Positions 49,251-51,215 of a DNA stretch of 51,215 nt are shown in pieces. Origin of the DNA: Bacteroidota bacterium. Lineage in GTDB: Bacteria > Bacteroidota > Bacteroidia > Chitinophagales > Saprospiraceae. The stretch is from NCBI GenBank assembly GCA_014190515.1, contig BJGN01000002.1, positions 1 through 51,215 of the forward strand. The letters are read 5' to 3'. The notes under the pieces were generated by a model that saw only the letters and a list, made by a program, of their open reading frames with translations, ran no database searches and was not told the DNA's origin. Positions within the stretch are counted from its first letter, which is position 1. Each line of letters starts with the position of its first letter. The position numbers were made by a program, and so were the translations under genes.

Positions 49251-51215
49251 TTAATGTTTAATAATTCGCTCGGTAATAGGATTTCCATAACCAGAAATAA
49301 TACGTATGGCATAAACGCCTGGCGCAAGGTCTTTAATATTCAAAGCTCTGGAGGCAGCTGGGCCGGGAGGAAAAAACCAATCCCTAACTTTTAGTCCGTT
49401 GGCATCGAAAATAGATATTTCAATGTTATCCTGAGTTACAAAATAATACTCCACATTTAAAATATCTGTAACAGGATTTGGAAAAACCATCATTTTCATA
49501 TCCGGCTTATCCATTAACATTACCTTTTCTACATTAGAGGGTAACATGGTTCCATCTTCCTGTTTCATTTTAACCCTATAATAATGTAAACCCATTTTGT
49601 CAGGCTTATCAACAAATTCAAAATATTTCATATTTTCAACCTCCATAACTGGTAATTTCTTGTCAGTTAATCGCTTGAAATTAATACCATCCATTGACCT
49701 TTCAATAGTATAAGTAGGAATAAACGCCGATGTTTTATTACGCCATGACAATTTCACATCAAAACCAGGCATAACTTCTGCCTCAATAGACATCGTTTCC
49801 ACATCATTTACCGAAGGGCAGTAAGTAGGATTATTTGTTACGGTTACTGAACCATTAAAAGAAACGGTACACTCACGTTCAACGACAATTACTTTATAGG
49901 AAAAAGTACCAACACCTGAAAAACGAACATTGGGTTTTGATCCATAAGCCAGGGAAGATTGGAAACCTGGGCCTAATTCCCAGGTAATTTGTGCCGCTGA
50001 TGTGCTGGTTTGAACCTCTAAAAAATTATTGGCATTAATACACATTGTTGGAGAACTTACCACCTTTACAGTAGCTCTATCTCCAACTTCTACTTTGACC
50101 ACATTTGATTCCAAAAACCCATAACAACCCCTCTTTCTTACGCAACGAGCAAAATACGTTGTTTGGTACAATGGTCCCGGATCAAATTCACGGGTATCAG
50201 AATTTGGAATTGGCCTAAATAAATTCATATCAAAGGTAAGTGCTCTATCAGTGGTGTACATCCACAGATATTCGAGATCTCCGACGACACCAGAGGGACT
50301 TATAACATTTACTATTTTAACAGGATCATTTCCAGGTCCACAAATGAGTTGATTATATCCGATTTCACCTCCGGAAGTAACATTTTTACATTCAAGATAG
50401 AAGCCTGCGTCAATATCCATCCTGTTTACTCCCGTATCCACAGTAATAAACTCTGTCATCATAGTGAACGGACTCATATCACTATCTGCATTTCTGTCAG
50501 AACCTCTTAACCAGGTTGTTGGGGCATAATCGGGATTAGGTTTTGCAAAAGTTAACTTGTACTTTCCTGCGGGAACGTTAAACATATACATACCCGTACT
50601 ATCAGTAAAAGTAGTATCCATTTCGCGAATTTTGTTACCCTCAATAACCGAGAGAATAACCTGAACACCTACCAATCCAGGTTCACCGGGATTTTGAATA
50701 CCATTTTGATTTAAATCGTGCCAAACCCGATCGCCTAATTTTGCCAAACAGCTATCTTTTTGTACTACTACATTTAAATCTAAAATGGTGATACATTCTT
50801 GAAGTAAACCAGTATTATAATTAATTTCAAGGCTATATGAACCGTTTCCAAGTTCTGCCGGATTAATTTCGGTAATTAATTTACCATTTAAAGTAATATT
50901 CAGATTACCAGTAGCGGAGGTATCCAGATTAAATTTGAAAGAACCTCCATTTTCACACAAACTTAACTGGGAAAGTGGAAGATTGGTTATGGGTATTTCA
51001 GGATAAGAAGTACCCCCTTGAAAAAGTAAGGTATCCACCCCATTTGTCACTAATGCTGAATAATTTTTCCCATCGATGTGCCTGAACTTATATTGATACA
51101 CACCAGGCTGGACTTCGGGAACCACCGTATTATTGGCAATTAAACGAGGTAAATTGGGGGTAGGTAAGCTAAATTGATCAAATATACCCACGGGATTCAA
51201 TATTCTCCAAATCTG
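49251..51215 (-). CDS. SdrD-B-domain T9SS type A surface protein, C-terminal part (cut by window edge)
   Basis: The frame is open from the window end, so the true start is outside; 654 residues are seen. An SdrD-B-like domain spans roughly residues 155-270 of the visible part: LGDRVWHDLNQNGIQNPGEP, VQVILSVIEGNK, and GMYMFNVPAGKYKLTF, with AGFYLEC closing. Ig-like modules follow (VGDLEYLWMYTTDRA; SVTVTNNPTYCPSVNDV), then a fibronectin-like piece (VKLSWRNKTSAFIPTYTIERSMDG). The last 80 residues are a type A sorting domain (MVFPNPVTDILNVEYYFV ... LAPGVYAIRIISGYGNPITERIIKH). An outer-surface adhesin exported by T9SS. The TTG near 51200 is not a convincing start. Confidence 0.9.
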   Translation of the reverse strand, partial: QIWRILNPVGIFDQFSLPTPNLPRLIANNTVVPEVQPGVYQYKFRHIDGKNYSALVTNGVDTLLFQGGTSYPEIPITNLPLSQLSLCENGGSFKFNLDTSATGNLNITLNGKLITEINPAELGNGSYSLEINYNTGLLQECITILDLNVVVQKDSCLAKLGDRVWHDLNQNGIQNPGEPGLVGVQVILSVIEGNKIREMDTTFTDSTGMYMFNVPAGKYKLTFAKPNPDYAPTTWLRGSDRNADSDMSPFTMMTEFITVDTGVNRMDIDAGFYLECKNVTSGGEIGYNQLICGPGNDPVKIVNVISPSGVVGDLEYLWMYTTDRALTFDMNLFRPIPNSDTREFDPGPLYQTTYFARCVRKRGCYGFLESNVVKVEVGDRATVKVVSSPTMCINANNFLEVQTSTSAAQITWELGPGFQSSLAYGSKPNVRFSGVGTFSYKVIVVERECTVSFNGSVTVTNNPTYCPSVNDVETMSIEAEVMPGFDVKLSWRNKTSAFIPTYTIERSMDGINFKRLTDKKLPVMEVENMKYFEFVDKPDKMGLHYYRVKMKQEDGTMLPSNVEKVMLMDKPDMKMMVFPNPVTDILNVEYYFVTQDNIEISIFDANGLKVRDWFFPPGPAASRALNIKDLAPGVYAIRIISGYGNPITERIIKH

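Noticed and set aside
49128-49394. plus-strand ORF opposite the T9SS protein
   Set aside because: Shadow frame of the sorting domain on the minus strand, with no family features.

Overview
The window is AT-rich chromosomal DNA from a member of the Bacteroidota, probably an aquatic and aerobic (or facultative) one. The evidence is: type IX secretion C-terminal sorting domains of type A (32709-35129, 49251-51215) and type B (23390-25723); many SPII lipoproteins; very weak or absent Shine-Dalgarno sequences; TAnnTTTG promoter boxes in place of sigma-70 ones; and families typical of the phylum (DUF5916 barrels, DUF4403, DUF1080, Lacal_2735/DUF6435, choice-of-anchor-B, LVIVD). A dockerin-ended secreted protease and palindromic intergenic repeats would suit a Saprospiria-like lineage, but I cannot fix the rank below phylum.

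Layout. 1-2230 (-): trkH (cut by the window edge), trkA and a small membrane protein. 2305-5993 (+): tight three-gene unit of DUF1080, CBM9/DUF5916 barrel and a membrane-anchored unknown. 6007-8439 (-): dusB-cca, a tRNA modification and repair pair. 8579-10299 (+): nhaD and a small lipoprotein, then a terminator. 10300-11020: gene-free mosaic of repeats. 11021-15911: DUF4403 lipoprotein (-), a large sortilin-type Asp-box propeller (+) and a 56-aa DUF6435 gene. 15914-18506: divergent pyrC and purK. 18519-21906 (-): cryptochrome-DASH, LVIVD lipoprotein and small barrel. 22026-25723 (+): ChaN-like protein, cytochrome c lipoprotein, T9SS type B protein. 25712-27941: acyltransferase (-) and miaA (+).

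28053-32704 is the most interesting part: a compact operon crtY - blh - proton-pumping rhodopsin (lycopene to beta-carotene to retinal to light-driven H+ pump). It faces a bacterial nitric oxide synthase oxygenase gene across a shared hairpin terminator. The rhodopsin keeps the D/T/E proton-pump triad, a Met at the green-tuning site, the retinal Lys, and a Gly where antenna-binding xanthorhodopsins have one. The NOS lacks a reductase domain and has a Val in the otherwise conserved WYMGTE active-site motif. nhaD (Na+/H+ exchange), trkAH (K+ uptake) and the H+ pump could share ion homeostasis. CRY-DASH is a second light-related protein.

32709-39917: T9SS choice-of-anchor-B protein (+), then a minus-strand run of type I pullulanase, lipoprotein and dockerin-bearing serine protease. 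40067-45057: ppc (+) facing gap-pgk (-). 45346-45513: two identical tRNA-Glu(UUC) genes in tandem behind one good promoter. 45558-51215 (-): TFIIB-type zinc ribbon, Tat-exported Gfo/Idh/MocA oxidoreductase, nitroreductase, TrxR-like ferredoxin-NADP reductase, and the 3' part of a large SdrD-B/T9SS surface protein cut by the window edge.

No CRISPR array, rRNA, prophage or intact insertion sequence was seen. All functional calls come from motif recognition by eye; no database search was run.
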